Under the pieces are notes generated by a model. That model did not search any database. It was not told the DNA's origin and was given only the letters and a program-made list of their open reading frames with translations. Shown piece by piece: positions 22,380 to 34,494 of a stretch of DNA of 64,000 bases; position 1 is the stretch's first letter, and each line of letters begins with the position of its first letter. The translations under genes and the position numbers were made by a program. This stretch comes from Trichobilharzia szidati (lineage: Eukaryota; Platyhelminthes; Trematoda; Strigeidida; Schistosomatidae): assembly GCA_944472155.2 (NCBI GenBank), contig OX235279.1, positions 146,528,199 through 146,592,198 on the forward strand. Reading direction: 5' to 3'.

Positions 22380-24245
22380 TTATTTTTATTTCCTGAGATT
22401 CCGAATAAAACACCAGGATTCAACAGTAAAATCTCCATTTTGTCCAGTTCTCAGCAGTCATTGTCAGCTAGTTTCAGTTTTGTCCATAACTTCTCATCCT
22501 CAACTCACATGATCTCTTCCACGTCACCCTAACACACACGCCCAACTCGTGGCTCTTCGTTTGGCTTCCATTCAAGTTGTAGCTTGACACGCGATTTCAC
22601 CCAACGGTCCCCTCAGAGTATTTTCGATATATGCCCATTTCTTTCGTCACATTTTTTTGAGCAATAGCTTTTCGTTTGCTGGTTCATCCCCAGAGTTGAA
22701 TCTTGCTAATTCTTTCTTACCAGCCACCTCTTATTTCATTATGAAGGCAGTGAAGATAGCTGTTGACAAAAGTCTGCAGTGAGCTGTTGGAAACGTCTCT
22801 CATAACGCGCCCGCCCAATCCTGACGCATATACAGGCAGTGACTGACATAACATCGGTGTTGAAAATCTGACTTTTTTCCATTATACTAGGTGTAGAAGA
22901 TTTCCACACTGATTTCAGAATGATAAATGTGTGTCTGGCCGTTCTGAATATGGTTTTGACATTCTCATCCGTTTGGCGTACGTGTAGTTGGCACGTTGCT
23001 TCCTATAAGAAGTGAAGGAAATAACCGTTTTCCGTTGATAGTCAGTGGGGCTTGCTGATTTTGGTCGGTGTGTATCTTAATCACCTCCGTCTCCTCCATG
23101 TTCAATTGAAGCGTTGTCTTTGCCGCCATCTTCTTCTGCTGGCAGCTTGTTGATTTTCGTTGTAGATACTTGAGTTTGTGTGACATTAAATATATATCAT
23201 CCGCAAAATCTAGCTCTTCTAGAGTCCTCTGATCGGTACAAGGTATCCCTGTCTTCCTGCGCCTCTTATTCTTCAGTACAATTCAATCCACCACAGTATC
23301 ATTAGTTATAATGGGCTGCCATGTCTTACTACTGTATTCACTTCCCTGACTTCTCAGTTGTGAATCACCTGACACAAGGCATTCCTATATAGCTGTTGAA
23401 TAGGGTTGGTAAAGATTTGGGCATTGCACGCCGTAGTGTTGAAATAGTTTCCAAACTAATTCTCGATCAACGCTGTCAAAGGCCTTTTCGAAGTCGATGA
23501 AGCTGAGGTAGAGGTCTAACTGTCATTCTATGCTTTGTTTATTGACGATACGTAGAGTTGCGATTTGACCAGCATATGATGTGCCTTTCCTGCATTTAGC
23601 TTGTTTCGGTTGAAGGAGTTCTACATCCAGTGCATCATTTATTATTTCCAGGATTATGTGATGTAGTACTTTACTTGGCGTGGACAAGAGCATTATTACA
23701 CGTCATTTCTTGCACAGGCCTAAATCGCCCTTCTTCGGTAGTTTGATAAGGTCGCCAGAGTTTCTCAAATCAGTAGGTACCCCTTCTCCCTTCTGAACCT
23801 TTTACAATAATGTCGTCAACATATCGACTGTAGTCTCTGGATCTGTTTCCAGTTCTTTAGGTGGAATTACATCAAGTCTTGCTGCCCTCCTAGTTTGCCT
23901 TCACTAGCTGCTTTCGTTGGAGGGTTAGTGTCCACTGACAGGCAGTTGTGTGCGTGATGGTCGCTTCAAAAGCCCTTTGAAGTGATCAGCCCATTGTTCT
24001 ATTTGTTTCTTCTCCTTGATAATTAGGTTTCCTTGAACATATTTTATTGGCTTCCTCTGCATTGATCTCTTCCCGAATAGCGAGCCGCCTGGTTATCTGA
24101 TATAATGTTTTCAGGTTTCTTTTACCTACGGCCTGCCTCTTCTGCTTCAGTTGCCAGCCAGTGTGTCATAGAATTGTCTTTTGTCTTTCCCAGCACTCTT
24201 CTTCACTTCTTTGTTCAGTGAGGTTTACGCAGACTACAACCAGGT
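22380..24245 (-). pseudogene. RTE LINE, longest antisense RT relic (about 1.9 kb)
   Basis: On the minus strand the RT palm is recognisable. FIDFEKAFDSVDRELVWK near 23440-23500 carries the first catalytic Asp. ELDFADDIYLMSHKLKYLQ near 23150-23215 carries FADD. The linker with QLNMEETEVIKI and the C-terminal tail extend to 22380, where ATTATTTTTATTTCC marks the 3' end. The N-terminal part near 23700-24240 gives RT fingers (KKGDLGLCKK, then complement of CCCTTCTTCGG). Many stops and frameshifts are present; the endonuclease domain is absent. It faces head-to-head with the next copy. Confidence 0.85.
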
Positions 24246-24269
24246 AACAGCAGATTTGTAATTAAGTAA

Positions 24270-25062
24270 CTCAGATATGCAGGTGAAAAGCGACAAGTTG
24301 GCAGAAGAAGCATCAAAGATAGGACTTCAGGTGAACATAGAGAAAGCAGAGGTAATGAAGGTTCCTGGACAAGAATAACAACAACAGACAACGATCAGCA
24401 TAAATGAGAGGAACCTGAAAGAAACAACCTCTTTTACCTACCCACCCACCTGGGAAGCATCGTTTCAACTACAGGCGGAACTGACAAGGATATCAAAGCG
24501 AGGATCGGGAAAGCAAGACAAGCTTTCATCACTCCCAAGTCTGTTTGGAGGTCAACAGCACTCAGCATCAAAAATAAGATCCGGATTTTCAACTCCAATA
24601 TGAAGTCAGTCAGTGCTACTATACGGATCAGAGACTTGCACTGCGCGTCATAAAGAGCACATGAAACAAACTACATACCTTCATTGACAGTTGTCTTCGC
24701 TCAAGATCAGATGGCCAGAAATGATCAGCAACAGAGATCTCTGGGAGCGAACCAACCAGGAACCGATTGTGAAACAAATAGGCAGGAAGAAATGGAGATG
24801 GATTGGCTAGCCATACTCTGAGGAAGCAATCCATCAAGTGACATCACTAGACAAGCCATTACTCGAGTGGAACCCGAAAGGGAAGCGTTGAGTTGGTCGT
24901 CAGTGCGAAGGTGGGGTGACTTGTAGGAGGTGATGTGAAGAGGAGATGAAAGCGTGTGGGCAGACTTGTAGCCAGGTGAAAACTCTAGCAGAGAACCGAA
25001 AGCAATGGAGACGCTCGGCTGAAGCCCCATATTCCTCTAGAAATTAAAGGAAATAATAATAA
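24270..25062 (+). pseudogene. RTE LINE 3' part, young subfamily, sense
   Basis: The copy starts near the linker (SDKLAEEASKIGLQVNIEKA) and runs through FIDSCLRSRWPEMISNRD, WERTNQEPIVKQIGRKKWRW, WNPKGKR and EEMKACGQTC to the tail GCTGAAGCCCCATATTCC and AATAATAATAAC. Frameshifts and stops occur, for example after WRWIG. It is nearly identical, in inverted orientation, to 15605-16330. Confidence 0.88.
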
Positions 25063-25377
25063 CAGCTCAAATATATGCCGAATAATAGTGTATCAACAGG
25101 ATGATTCAAGAGTATATTATCTATCTAACCACTAGGAAGTAAGTCGGACATTGTTTCCATTGTTCTTGCCCTACTGTGATAAGCGTCAAATAAACTGCGA
25201 TTGCGTCCAGTCACCTAGTGTCATTCCAGAGAAACTTTGAAAGTGGGTATTCCATTTAGCCATTCGATGAACACTAAGGCAAAGATACCAGTACTGTTTA
25301 CAGAAGTTGGGTGTTTATGCTTATTTCAAAAACAAAAACTAACGCTATTGATTAATTTATCGATGATCGTATTGTTT

Positions 25378-25384
25378 TGATATA

Positions 25385-25430
<46 letters not shown>
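25378..25430. repeat. TA microsatellite
   Basis: An almost uninterrupted TA run of about 50 bases with one G. Confidence 0.93.
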
Positions 25431-25431
<1 letters not shown>

Positions 25432-25859
25432 GTTACTGATCTTTCCTCTATGAAAAATAACGTTATTATTATTAATTTTATTACTGTATAAAAGATAAGT
25501 GAGAATAGTGACCAGATTACTTTCTCGGAATTTTGTCAGTTTAAATAGCAGACAAATGCATATATACGGGGAGACAGACAGACAGACTAGGAAAAAAAAA
25601 GAGATTTCCAGCGTCAGTTTTAGATTAGTTTGCTGTGATATCTTTTTAATTTTTTTTTCCTGTAGAACAGTGGATAGAATGCTCAGTGGATATGTGAATT
25701 TTGCATAGCTTTTTGTTGAATTTCATGTACACAGCCAAGAGAAGTGAGCACTTTTTTTAAAAGTTAAAGTTACACGGTAAAAGCACTGAAGCTTAGGATG
25801 TTAGACTACGACAAGCCTCAATAAGGGATTCTTTACCTTAAGTTGTTTAAAAAAAATCA

Positions 25860-26029
25860 GTCTTGGTATACTACTGGTTGTTTCATCCCAGTTTGGTACT
25901 CTTTGGCAGTACGCACCCACCGTCAGGGTTTGAGCCAAGGACCTTCCGGTTACAAGGCAAGCTGGTAGATTATTCAGCCACTGAGACTCAACCTAAAAGC
26001 CCATGAATTCCAGCTCCTGCTAATCTGTG

Positions 26030-26069
<40 letters not shown>

Positions 26070-26275
26070 CGCACTTGCCAACCAGTGTCATAAGTGAATA
26101 CGTGTTCTGTTACTTGAATTGATGGACTTGACTGGGCCATTCGATCGGGTAACAGAGGTTGAATAGTCTACGAGCTCGCCTTGTAACCGGTCCCTGATGG
26201 TCTAAAAATAGGATGAAATAGCTGTTCAGTACTCCCAGATTTTCCAGTGGTTCGCTAACTTAGGTCAGTAATGCG
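25860..26275. repeat. Inverted hammerhead-SINE pair around a TA microsatellite
   Basis: 25860-26025 is antisense (decayed ribozyme, B box complement, A box complement, leader). A TA run fills 26031-26066. The sense copy at 26100-26275 keeps CTCGCCTTGTAACCGG, lacks the B box, and keeps a decayed ribozyme (GGATGAAATAGCTGTTCAGTAC). The TA run sits in the centre of the palindrome. Confidence 0.68.
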
Positions 26276-26934
26276 TTTGTCTGGCAGAAGTGGAGCCGAT
26301 TTCTAAAGAAGTGAATTCACAGTGATTAGAAGTGAGAAGATGAGGATGAGACTTGCATTCGGTGTTGCTTGATGCTTGTAATTTTCTGGCTGATGTCATC
26401 TTGTAAAGCAGTTCCATCGTATACCGTACTTTTGAAGCCATTCTTATTTTATTAATTCAGTTATCTTTAAAAATATGCACTCAGTGTTAAAGTGGACCGG
26501 TAGAAATGAGAACTGTAGACTTGAAATAGTAGGAAAAAATGTATTCCTATAAAAAGTAAAAAAAGCAGTCATTTGGCATGTCTATATCATCACATGAACA
26601 AATCAGCAAGAAAGCATACTAACCTGAGAACTAATTCATTTACTTACCTGCTTAATTAGTTAAGTAATAAGGTGATTACTTAAGCTATTGCGTAATAATA
26701 CTGAGTAGACTCAACTCTGTACAGAATCACAACATAAGTCCTACATGTAAGGAATTATGCTGTAACCGACTCGCATTTTATAGAAAGCCTACTTACTTGG
26801 GCAGTGCAGCATTTCAATTTTCACAGTTTCTAGCCACCGGAATTCATCGTATTTGCACAGTTAACGCTGTAGATAATAAAAATGATATAGTGACAGATCC
26901 ACTTGTCGAAAAAGGATATTTTTAAAAATTAGTT

Positions 26935-27180
26935 TCTAGGGATTTAGTTTATTTCAAGTTTCACCATGGACTGATGTCGGTTAGAGAATCGATTAAAACC
27001 AGAAGGGAGTACTGGATAGCTGTTTCGTCCTAGTTTGGTAGAAGTTAGAATTTATGGGCTGGCCGTTGAGTTGCATCCCAGTGGAAGAATGGTCTACGAG
27101 CTCACCCGGTTGCAGGAATGTCCTACGTTCGACTGCTAAAGGTGGGTGCATACTGCCGATGAGTACCGAACCGGAACTCA
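26935..27180. repeat. Inverted hammerhead-SINE pair
   Basis: The antisense half (26935-27040) holds the 3' tail, then AGCTGTTTCGTCCTAGTTTGG, and stops inside stem II. The sense half (27040-27180) starts in the leader, continues through CATCCCAGTGGAAGAATGG and ends in a decayed ribozyme (ATACTGCCGATGAGTACCG). Their 5' sides meet in the middle. Confidence 0.65.
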
Positions 27181-27394
27181 GAGAAACATATCAACACAGA
27201 GTTAATTTACAAAGGGGAAATAATTAGTAGGACTCTAACACAGAGACTGAATTTAGCCACCTGTAAAATTCACTATACAATCCAGCTTTTAATTACTGAA
27301 AAAGCCAGAAGTATGCTTTGGCACAAGCCTCGAAAATACACAAGTAATTACATCATATCCCATACTACTTACCGTATATATATATATATATACG

Positions 27395-28380
27395 GTCACA
27401 CATACATAGGGAGGAGTAGTCGCGGTTTGTACGTGAGAGTGAGAGAATATATACATGAACAGCTAGAAAAATAAGTGAACTGTGGGACTTCGTTAAATGC
27501 AGGTTACAGACTACTTTATTTTTCCTTCACGTTCCCCAGTGGAACATAGGGCTTCAAGCTAGTGGCTTGAAGTTTCTATAGCAGTGTTTATTTTACAGGA
27601 TGGGGTTGCTAGCCTCATGCCCAACGTTTCCTCTTCACCAGCATTATTTCTGACTTAGCGAGGTAAAGGAGTGCGTAGGTGGCCGGGGATCAAACCCCGG
27701 ACCATGTGCATGATCGGCGAGCGTCCTAACCTCTATACCTCCGACGCACTAACAGACTACCAACCTTGTCCAAATAGCCCTCAAGGCTATTGTGGATGCG
27801 TACTAAAGTACGCTGAGACGATAGCTGTCCGTAAAATAAAGCCTTTCCTCCTTCGTGTGTACGAAAGTAATTTATCATTACCCTTAACCTGGCTTCGCAA
27901 TCTTTATCTGAATATATATATTATCAGAAGTAGGGTTAAGTATTATCCTAAATATGCTTAAATCCGTTGGCGGGGTTCTATAGGATATTCACGTTTGATT
28001 ACCAGTTGATATCAAAAGGATTATAATTGATCACCTCATTAGCACCTATTACAATATCTCAAGTGACTCATCTATCTGAGTCGTATTTCCGATAGCGTAT
28101 TTCCGACTTCTATATACTGCAGAAGCCCTAGTAATATACACTGAGGAGTTGGAGCTATGGGTTAAAACGAAACTAGTAAAACCTCTACACTTACAAAGGA
28201 TCTAGTTCTGTTTGGCTCCTTGGCTAACCTTTTTCTTTATTCCCTTCATTTTTTCGTCTTCAGTTATAAAAACTATTATCTCAATTTGTTTTCATACACA
28301 ACACCTTCACATCAAACTTCGTTAATAACTATTTTAGATATCTGACAGCTATTTTCTAATACTGTGTGGTTTGTTTTAAT
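27395..28380 (+). pseudogene. PLE GIY-YIG fragment and 3' UTR, split by SINE-B
   Basis: Before the insertion the sense strand reads HTYIGRSSRGLYVRVREYIHEQL: the YIG motif, the following Arg and the E of the R-x-x-E segment are kept. After it come VLKYAETIAVRKIKPFLLRVYESNLSLPLTWL, the PLE C-terminus. The 3' UTR to 28380 is shared with 34075-34305. SINE-B (27515-27751) interrupts it. The RT domain is absent, so this copy is 5' truncated. Confidence 0.78.
27515..27751 (-). mobile_element. SINE-B inserted in a PLE, antisense
   Basis: Full-length, reversed: TTCCTTCACGTTCCCCAGTG is the complement of the LINE-like tail, and GATCAAACCCC and CCTCCGACGCAC are the complement of the B box and acceptor 5' strand. 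ACAGACTAC flanks it at 27506-27514 and 27752-27760, a clean 9-bp target-site duplication that joins the two halves of the PLE sequence. Confidence 0.9.
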
Positions 28381-28384
28381 TTGA

Positions 28385-28970
28385 CTACGGATTGGTATTA
28401 GAGGACCATTGGAAATATGCAGGGAGTACTAGGCTGCTGTTTCGTCCAAGTTTGAGATTCACTGACACACCACACCCACCAGCGGGGTTCAAATCTCAGG
28501 ACCTAATGGTTACAAGGGGAGCTCGTAAACTACCCAGCCACTTGGACCTCACCCAATGCACCATGAATTCTAAATTTAATCAATTTGTGATTTTAGCACG
28601 ACCACTGGACAATGTCACTGGCGAATATTTGTCGTCATTCCCAACCAAGTGGCCCCCAATGATCATGTGCACTCAGCAGAACTCCAAGGAACTTCGTCCT
28701 GCGGCCAGTCACTAGCGAGCCTCAGATTAATTTTCGACAGTTAGTTAGTAGGGATTTAATTTGTTTCAGGTTTGACCAAGGAACGATATCAGTTAGTGGA
28801 CGACTGGAGAACCTGGGAGTAATGGACAGCCGCTGCATCCTCATCAGTAAGCCCCTACTAGTGTTCTAACCCAGGACCTTGCATCTACGAGGTAAGCTAA
28901 TAGGCCACCCAGCCACCGAGACCCAATCTGATGGCTTATGAATTCTACCTTCTAGCAAATTCATGATTCA
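28385..28970 (-). repeat. Two tandem antisense hammerhead SINEs
   Basis: Copy 1 (28385-28735) has tail, decayed ribozyme (GCTGTTTCGTCC then CAAGTTTGAGATTCACTG), tRNA block with GGGGTTCAAATCTC, and a long leader. Copy 2 (28740-28970) has tail, a ribozyme reduced by deletion (complement near 28825-28855), and a tRNA block with TGTTCTAACCC. Both face the same way with only a few bases between. The 107-codon ORF at 28392-28715 is a shadow. Confidence 0.72.
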
Positions 28971-28974
28971 TTAA

Positions 28975-30260
28975 GAATTTTTCACTGAATGGAATGTTCC
29001 TAATAGACAGTACTTTGTTGACTCTATAGGACATATGACATTCTAGAAACAATATTTTAAAGGCGAGCACCATTTTGCATACATTTCCAGAGATCACTCA
29101 GTACAATGAATTATGTGAACTTGAAGAGGTTTAGGCAAACCGGTTGAAATCAGATCAAGTAAGCAGAAGTAGATGCCACTTGCTATCAGAATACAAAATG
29201 AACTGCAACTTACCCCCCCCCCCCACACACACACACACTCTGATAAAAATGTTTCTCATCAAATTGTCTCTGAATCTTTATTCGAATATGCGGACAACTT
29301 CAAATCACACAAATATACTCACACAAAACTTCTCAGTCAGTTTTTATGACCTACATACTATTCGTCAAAAGTTACGCCCACATATTTGGGAAAAACAAAA
29401 ACTATGGTTACCGTTCTAGTCAGATCGATTGATGCATAGATTGTTTTAATTACTTCCAAAGACAAGTTAAATTATTATTATTATTACCATTATGATTAGT
29501 TTTATTAGGCAATACACGTAGAAATTAATACTTCAGGTAATACAATATCCAAGAGGAAAGGGTTACAGAGTTAAGCTATTAACATGTGTACTGTTAATCC
29601 AATGCACTTTTGTTTCTGATTTAGGCTCCTCTTTCGTCACAAAATATGCATAACCACATTTATACATTTTAGTAACAATTACTTTCAACTTTGGACTTTT
29701 AAGTGAATGTTATAAACGTAATAGATCAAACATTAACAACATCCTTGACTGCTGAATAGATGTTCTCTTTCTGGCACTTCATCTTCCATTTGTCTTCTTT
29801 TCAGAAAGCAGATTTACGAAGTGAGCACCATGTCAGGTGATTCAGGTGCACTGTGGGTTGTTGTTAGATGGTCAGCCACAATGTCTGGCCAATTGAAAGA
29901 GTTATGTCTCTTATGTAGCATAAACCAGATTCATTCAGAATTGTCTGGCTTATCGGTAGTCAGAATTTGACTTTATAGATACCCAACTGTTTATAAAAGG
30001 ACACCTTATACACATCCACTCACTCACTCCCTCACTCATACCAATCAGATACTGTTCAAGCAGACAAATTAAGATGATTATTCAAACAACAAAAGGTTGA
30101 ATCTGTTCGCCTGAAAATCAATTTATTATTGATGTAAACTGAATGATTGAATCTAAACACCTGAATTGTGTGCAAATCGTGTTCATTTATGAAGTATATC
30201 CTTGTCAGTTATCTTGCAGTCTTACAGGATTTTCTTTGTGAGCCCAAATAGCCCATTAAT
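28975..30260. other. Spacer with no recognised gene
   Basis: A C13 run followed by (CA)n lies at 29213-29238. Otherwise the sequence is AT-rich and unassigned. Confidence 0.35.
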
Positions 30261-30839
30261 GACATTTGACTAGGGCACTGGGTTGGAGCGTGTTCAAATA
30301 ATGCGTGATTTTATTAAATCGAGAATTGTGAGAATTCATTTGATTAGACGCAAAATACCATATAAGAAACAAAAAAATGGTTCAGTGATTAGCCCTCAGT
30401 ATCATCTATATTCTCAAGTGAAGGCGACACGGATGAAGAAGTCGCACTCAGAACAAAGAACGAGATTCGGATTTTCAACATTAATGCCGACCTAGCTATC
30501 TAGATTCTAATGATTACAATAATATTGTCACCAACTGTTTTCAGTACTTCCATCAAGCACCGCACAGATATAAACTTATGCAAGGTGATTGCAGGGGCTA
30601 GTGGTGTGAACTGAAAGGCCAACAGTTCCACCGACAATGAAGATATGCCCTGCCGATGAAATAAAATATACTGCTTCTGTATGCTAATAATAAGAAGCTA
30701 CTCAGCTCGATGACCATTTCGCACATTCAGTCTATAGAACTCAGCCAACACTGCGCACCAATCAGTTTGAAATTAACTAGTCATCAGTTACCGTTAGTTC
30801 AGATGTCCACCACGTCCACTTACTTTGTCTTACATAACA

Positions 30840-31400
30840 AACTCAAGTCTGAAGTTTGATCATGGATTGATATCAGTCAGAAGGTCATTGAAAAACAGGA
30901 AATACTGTACAGGTGTTTCACGCTACTTTGAGATTCTACATTAGTTTCCACCGCTAACACTACTAGGAATTTTCAGACTAGCAGGCGAGCTCGTTGACTA
31001 TTTACTCACAGGGACAGAATCTAACGGCCCATCATTTCTAACCCCCTTCCGACTCACGATTTTTAGCTTCACCACCTGATACCGACCACTGACTGATTGC
31101 AAGACGAAGTTGTGACCAACTTGATGCGCCAGTTTGGGTGTGAGAACAAATACCGGCCAGTGACATTGGCTGGTGGTCGCGCTAAACGTTGTCAGCTGAT
31201 AAAAGTCAGAGTTCGAGGGTCATTGAATTCCATTCCAGTGGCTGAATGGTTAACTTGCTCTCCTTGTAACTTTAAGGTTCTGTGTTCGATCCCTGTTAGG
31301 GTCATGGGTGCATACTGCAAAAGACTGACAAACTCGGTGTTTTTCTAAATTATACCAATCCGTGATTAAATCTGTAACCCATCAGCTGTCTACAATCTAA
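30840..31400. repeat. Inverted hammerhead-SINE pair, old
   Basis: The antisense half (30840-31095) contains the tail, CAGGTGTTTCACGC (ribozyme remnant) and the tRNA complement. The sense half (31096-31400) contains the leader, CATTCCAGTGGCTGAATGG, the A/B boxes (TGTTCGATCCC) and a lost ribozyme. Both are more diverged than the copies at 7.7 and 55 kb. Confidence 0.6.
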
Positions 31401-31404
31401 CATT

Positions 31405-32165
31405 TGAAAATTCAAACCTACTTCACTTCAGACAACTAATTGTTCAGACAGAGAATATAATTCTCTGTATATATATGTATACTACAAAATTGATAAGACC
31501 TCAAAGCGATGAATATTAGGTCTGAATATGAACCGTTCAGTGTGAGGACTACTCAACAGAAACTCCTCTTAGCAGCCTGTAATTTTACTTGATTTTTTTA
31601 GATTTCTACTGTGTGTAATACGTTTCTTGAAATTTAGGTAGCTGGACTCCAGAAATATAAAGAAGAGTATTCTTAAGACTCATCTTATTTAGGAAGGTGA
31701 TATATTGCTCTGGAGTCATTCTCACTTGTCATATTTTCACTTGACAATTATCCTAATAAATTAATCATACAGAATATTAAAAATTATCTGAGTGAAAATA
31801 ACCATGACAGTATTAAGAATGACAAACATATACAGAAATATGATAACACTAGGAAGACAGAATTGAAAATTATCAGTAGTGCTGTCAAACGAAGTGGGAA
31901 TCTCTGAAACTCCAAGTGGAATTCCTAATAAGTCAGGAATATGAGTAGCATTCAAATTGGCACACTCATCTGAAACAGACAGTGTGAATTAAAGGACCTA
32001 GTAGAGCCTGTTAGACGAAGATAGTTTTGAGACAAAAGAAGAAGAAGCTAAGCAAAGTGGGCTTTTCGGCGTTTTCATCCCCAAAAGTTAGTAAGTTAAA
32101 TATAAGATCAAATTGATTGGACGCCAACTAACCGATATTCTGAGAATACTACAGAATGACTATCC
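31405..32165. other. Spacer with no recognised feature
   Basis: AT-rich; short TA run near 31468-31480. Possible PLE UTR sequence, but not convincingly alignable by eye. Confidence 0.3.
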
Positions 32166-32169
32166 GATA

Positions 32170-32680
32170 GGTGAGGTTCGTTTTGAACACTAAAGGCTGG
32201 CAGGAGTGACCATCTGGTCCAAACAGGCCACAAAGCCAGCATTGAAGAATCCTTCTCCACCATCTACCGGGTACCAAGTAAATTGCCAAACACATCCAGT
32301 TACCACATACTCCAAACAGCAAAGGCTATCGCAATTCACGTGAAACAACCAGTGCTCTGTGCTCAAAAGAAGCAAATCCAGCCACTACTACTGCCCTGGC
32401 TGGCCTTCAGTTGAGACTATAAATTCATGAATTTGTATTATTATCTTTCCTAAATTTTCTGACATTCAGTGTATTGTTATGTTGATGCTATTGAACTGTA
32501 ATCTGTTGATATTATTGATTCGATGTTATTTAAACAACATTAATGTTGTTCATAACACTAATTCATTCACTCACTATAATGTATATATAACTGTAGAGCC
32601 TGATGATGAATTGATCGAAAAGAGTACTCTTTGTTCAGTAACCATTCTTTTGAAAATAATGTAAGTATTATCTTCGAGAT
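32170..32680 (+). pseudogene. PLE endonuclease C-terminus, 3' UTR and terminal motif
   Basis: Sense translation near 32190-32420 gives DHLVQTGHKASIEES-like sequence, FSTIYRVPSKLPKTSSYHIL and QTAKAIAIHVKQPVLCAQKK, then LLLPWLAF and a stop, matching the C-terminus of the PLE at 49352. The UTR continues, and the terminal motif at 32588-32645 has CTGTAGAGCCTGATGATGAA, then GATCGAAAAGAG and a palindromic stem. GAGC can pair with GTTC as a four-base stem I. Confidence 0.75.
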
Positions 32681-32814
32681 AATTTTGAATTTATGGATAG
32701 AACTAAAGACTTGAATGTAACTGGTAAGCGTTTGTTATCACTATAAGTAATCTCTCAGTTTATCAGACATGCCGCTCACAAAAATAACCTATTTCTTGTT
32801 AAAATATATGGATG

Positions 32815-34490
32815 GTAAGAGTTGTTACTGAGATGCACATTCAACATACAATTCACCTTCAACAACGTTACATACAGCCAAGAAGATGTAATTGCCATGG
32901 TCTCTCCTCTTAGTCCAGTTTCAGCAGACAGCTTTATGGCCACTTTGGAAAGCGGAATCTTTAAATCAACAATCGACAAATTACTTATGTACAAAGGGTT
33001 TGTTGAAGACTCTTTTACAATTTCTCATAGTGATTATGATCTACACTATATTTTACAAGAATTTAACAGGGGTCATTACTTAATAAAATGTACATTGGAG
33101 TCAGAAAATGAATCAAAGATGCCATTTCTGCATATAGAATTAACAAGAAGAAGAGATGATGAGACTCTGAAAAGATCTATCCAGAGAAAACTATTATGGG
33201 ATGGCCTTGTAACAAACTTCTATAGTTAGATACCTGTAAGTTGAGAGAAAGCTCTCATCATTCCATTGGCTCACTGCATCACAGGATAATACAGCATTGA
33301 CTGCGTAGAAGAGTTCTTAGTCCTCGAAAACATCTTGGTTTAAAATGGATACCCGACAGGTTTCTTGGCGAAGAACACAAAACTAAAGCTAGATAGAGAA
33401 GAATGCAGTTAATTGACAAGTAAAATACTGAATATTGATATGGACTGCATCGGTGGCACAGTGGTAGAATGGTCGCCAAACACGCAGGTGGTTCGGGGTA
33501 CGATCCTCGACTGCCGGGGCACTCTTTCACCTCACTAAGCTAGATATAAGGCTGGTAAAGTGGGAACGTTGGAAGTGAGGCTAGCAACCTCATCCCGTAA
33601 AAATAAGTACCACTTCAAAGCTCTAGCTTGAAGCCCTATGTTCTGCTGGGAACGCACAGGTGTAAAAAAATTGATATTAACTTCAGGTAAGACTGAGAGG
33701 CAGATATCCTAAAAGAGGGGAATCTCTAGTTCCCTAGAGAAGACTTTCTATACAACAACACTAAGAGTGATATTCTACAGTCTTCTACTTCTCATAAGCA
33801 ATGTGAAGGACAAACTCTCGCATATGACCACTCCAGTGTGCATATACCAGTTCACATGCTTCTATAGCGCTATGTACATTGGTCGCTTTATTCGCGGCTT
33901 TTCAGAAAGTGTTAAATAACACTAACCAACCTGGCTGCAAAGAGGCAGTACAGAAACGCTATAACTGAATACCTCATTAGAACCGGTTTCACCATTTCAA
34001 CTGACTCATCATTCAGAGTCATTTACAAAGTAGGCAAAAATCTACCAAAAACAGTGTGTTTTTGACTTCTTTGTAGTGCGAAAACGTTCGTCAAAATAAA
34101 ATAGTTCAACCTCTACACTTATCATGGATCTAGTTCCATCTGTCTTCTTGGTCGTCTTTTTCAGTGTTCCCATCATTTCTTCACCTTCAGTTAGAAAAAC
34201 TATTATTTCAAGTTTGTTTCCAACAATACCACAACCACATCCGTCTTCGTTAAAAATCACTCTACATATTATGCAGCTCTTTGCTAATCCTGTGTAATTT
34301 TGTTTTTGTTCCCCTCATTATCTATATTCATGCCTTCAACGTTTCAATGAGAGCTTGAAAAGTATTGTTATCCTTAATCTCCCTTCGTTACCATGTTGTA
34401 CCTTATGCGAACTTATGTTTATAAATGCAGTTGTACAGCTTTTGAGGATGAATTCACAGAAAAGATGTCTCTGCTTAACTTGTTATTCTT
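32815..34490 (+). pseudogene. PLE copy with mutated RT catalytic site, split by SINE-B
   Basis: 32822-33229 encodes the PLE RT palm: LLRCTFNIQFTFNN, then AMVSPLSP (usual AMGSPLGP) and FVEDSF in place of the catalytic YVDD. Two essential positions are changed, so RT is dead. Sense sequence continues to about 33405 (NGYPTGFLAKN). After the SINE-B at 33442-33669 the GIY-YIG domain resumes (VCIYQFTCFYSAMYIGRF near 33835-33890), with stops. The 3' UTR (34075-34305) is shared with 28160-28380, and a terminal motif lies near 34430-34470. Confidence 0.8.
33442..33669 (+). mobile_element. SINE-B inserted in a PLE, sense
   Basis: The tRNA-like block (TCGGTGGCACAGTGGTAGAA; B box GGGGTACGATCCTCG) and body are present. 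The tail CTTGAAGCCCTATGTTCTGC shows the LINE-like 3' end. ATTGATAT at 33434-33441 and 33670-33677 is a target-site duplication. This is the second SINE-B found inside a PLE in this window. Confidence 0.88.
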
Positions 34491-34494
34491 TACT

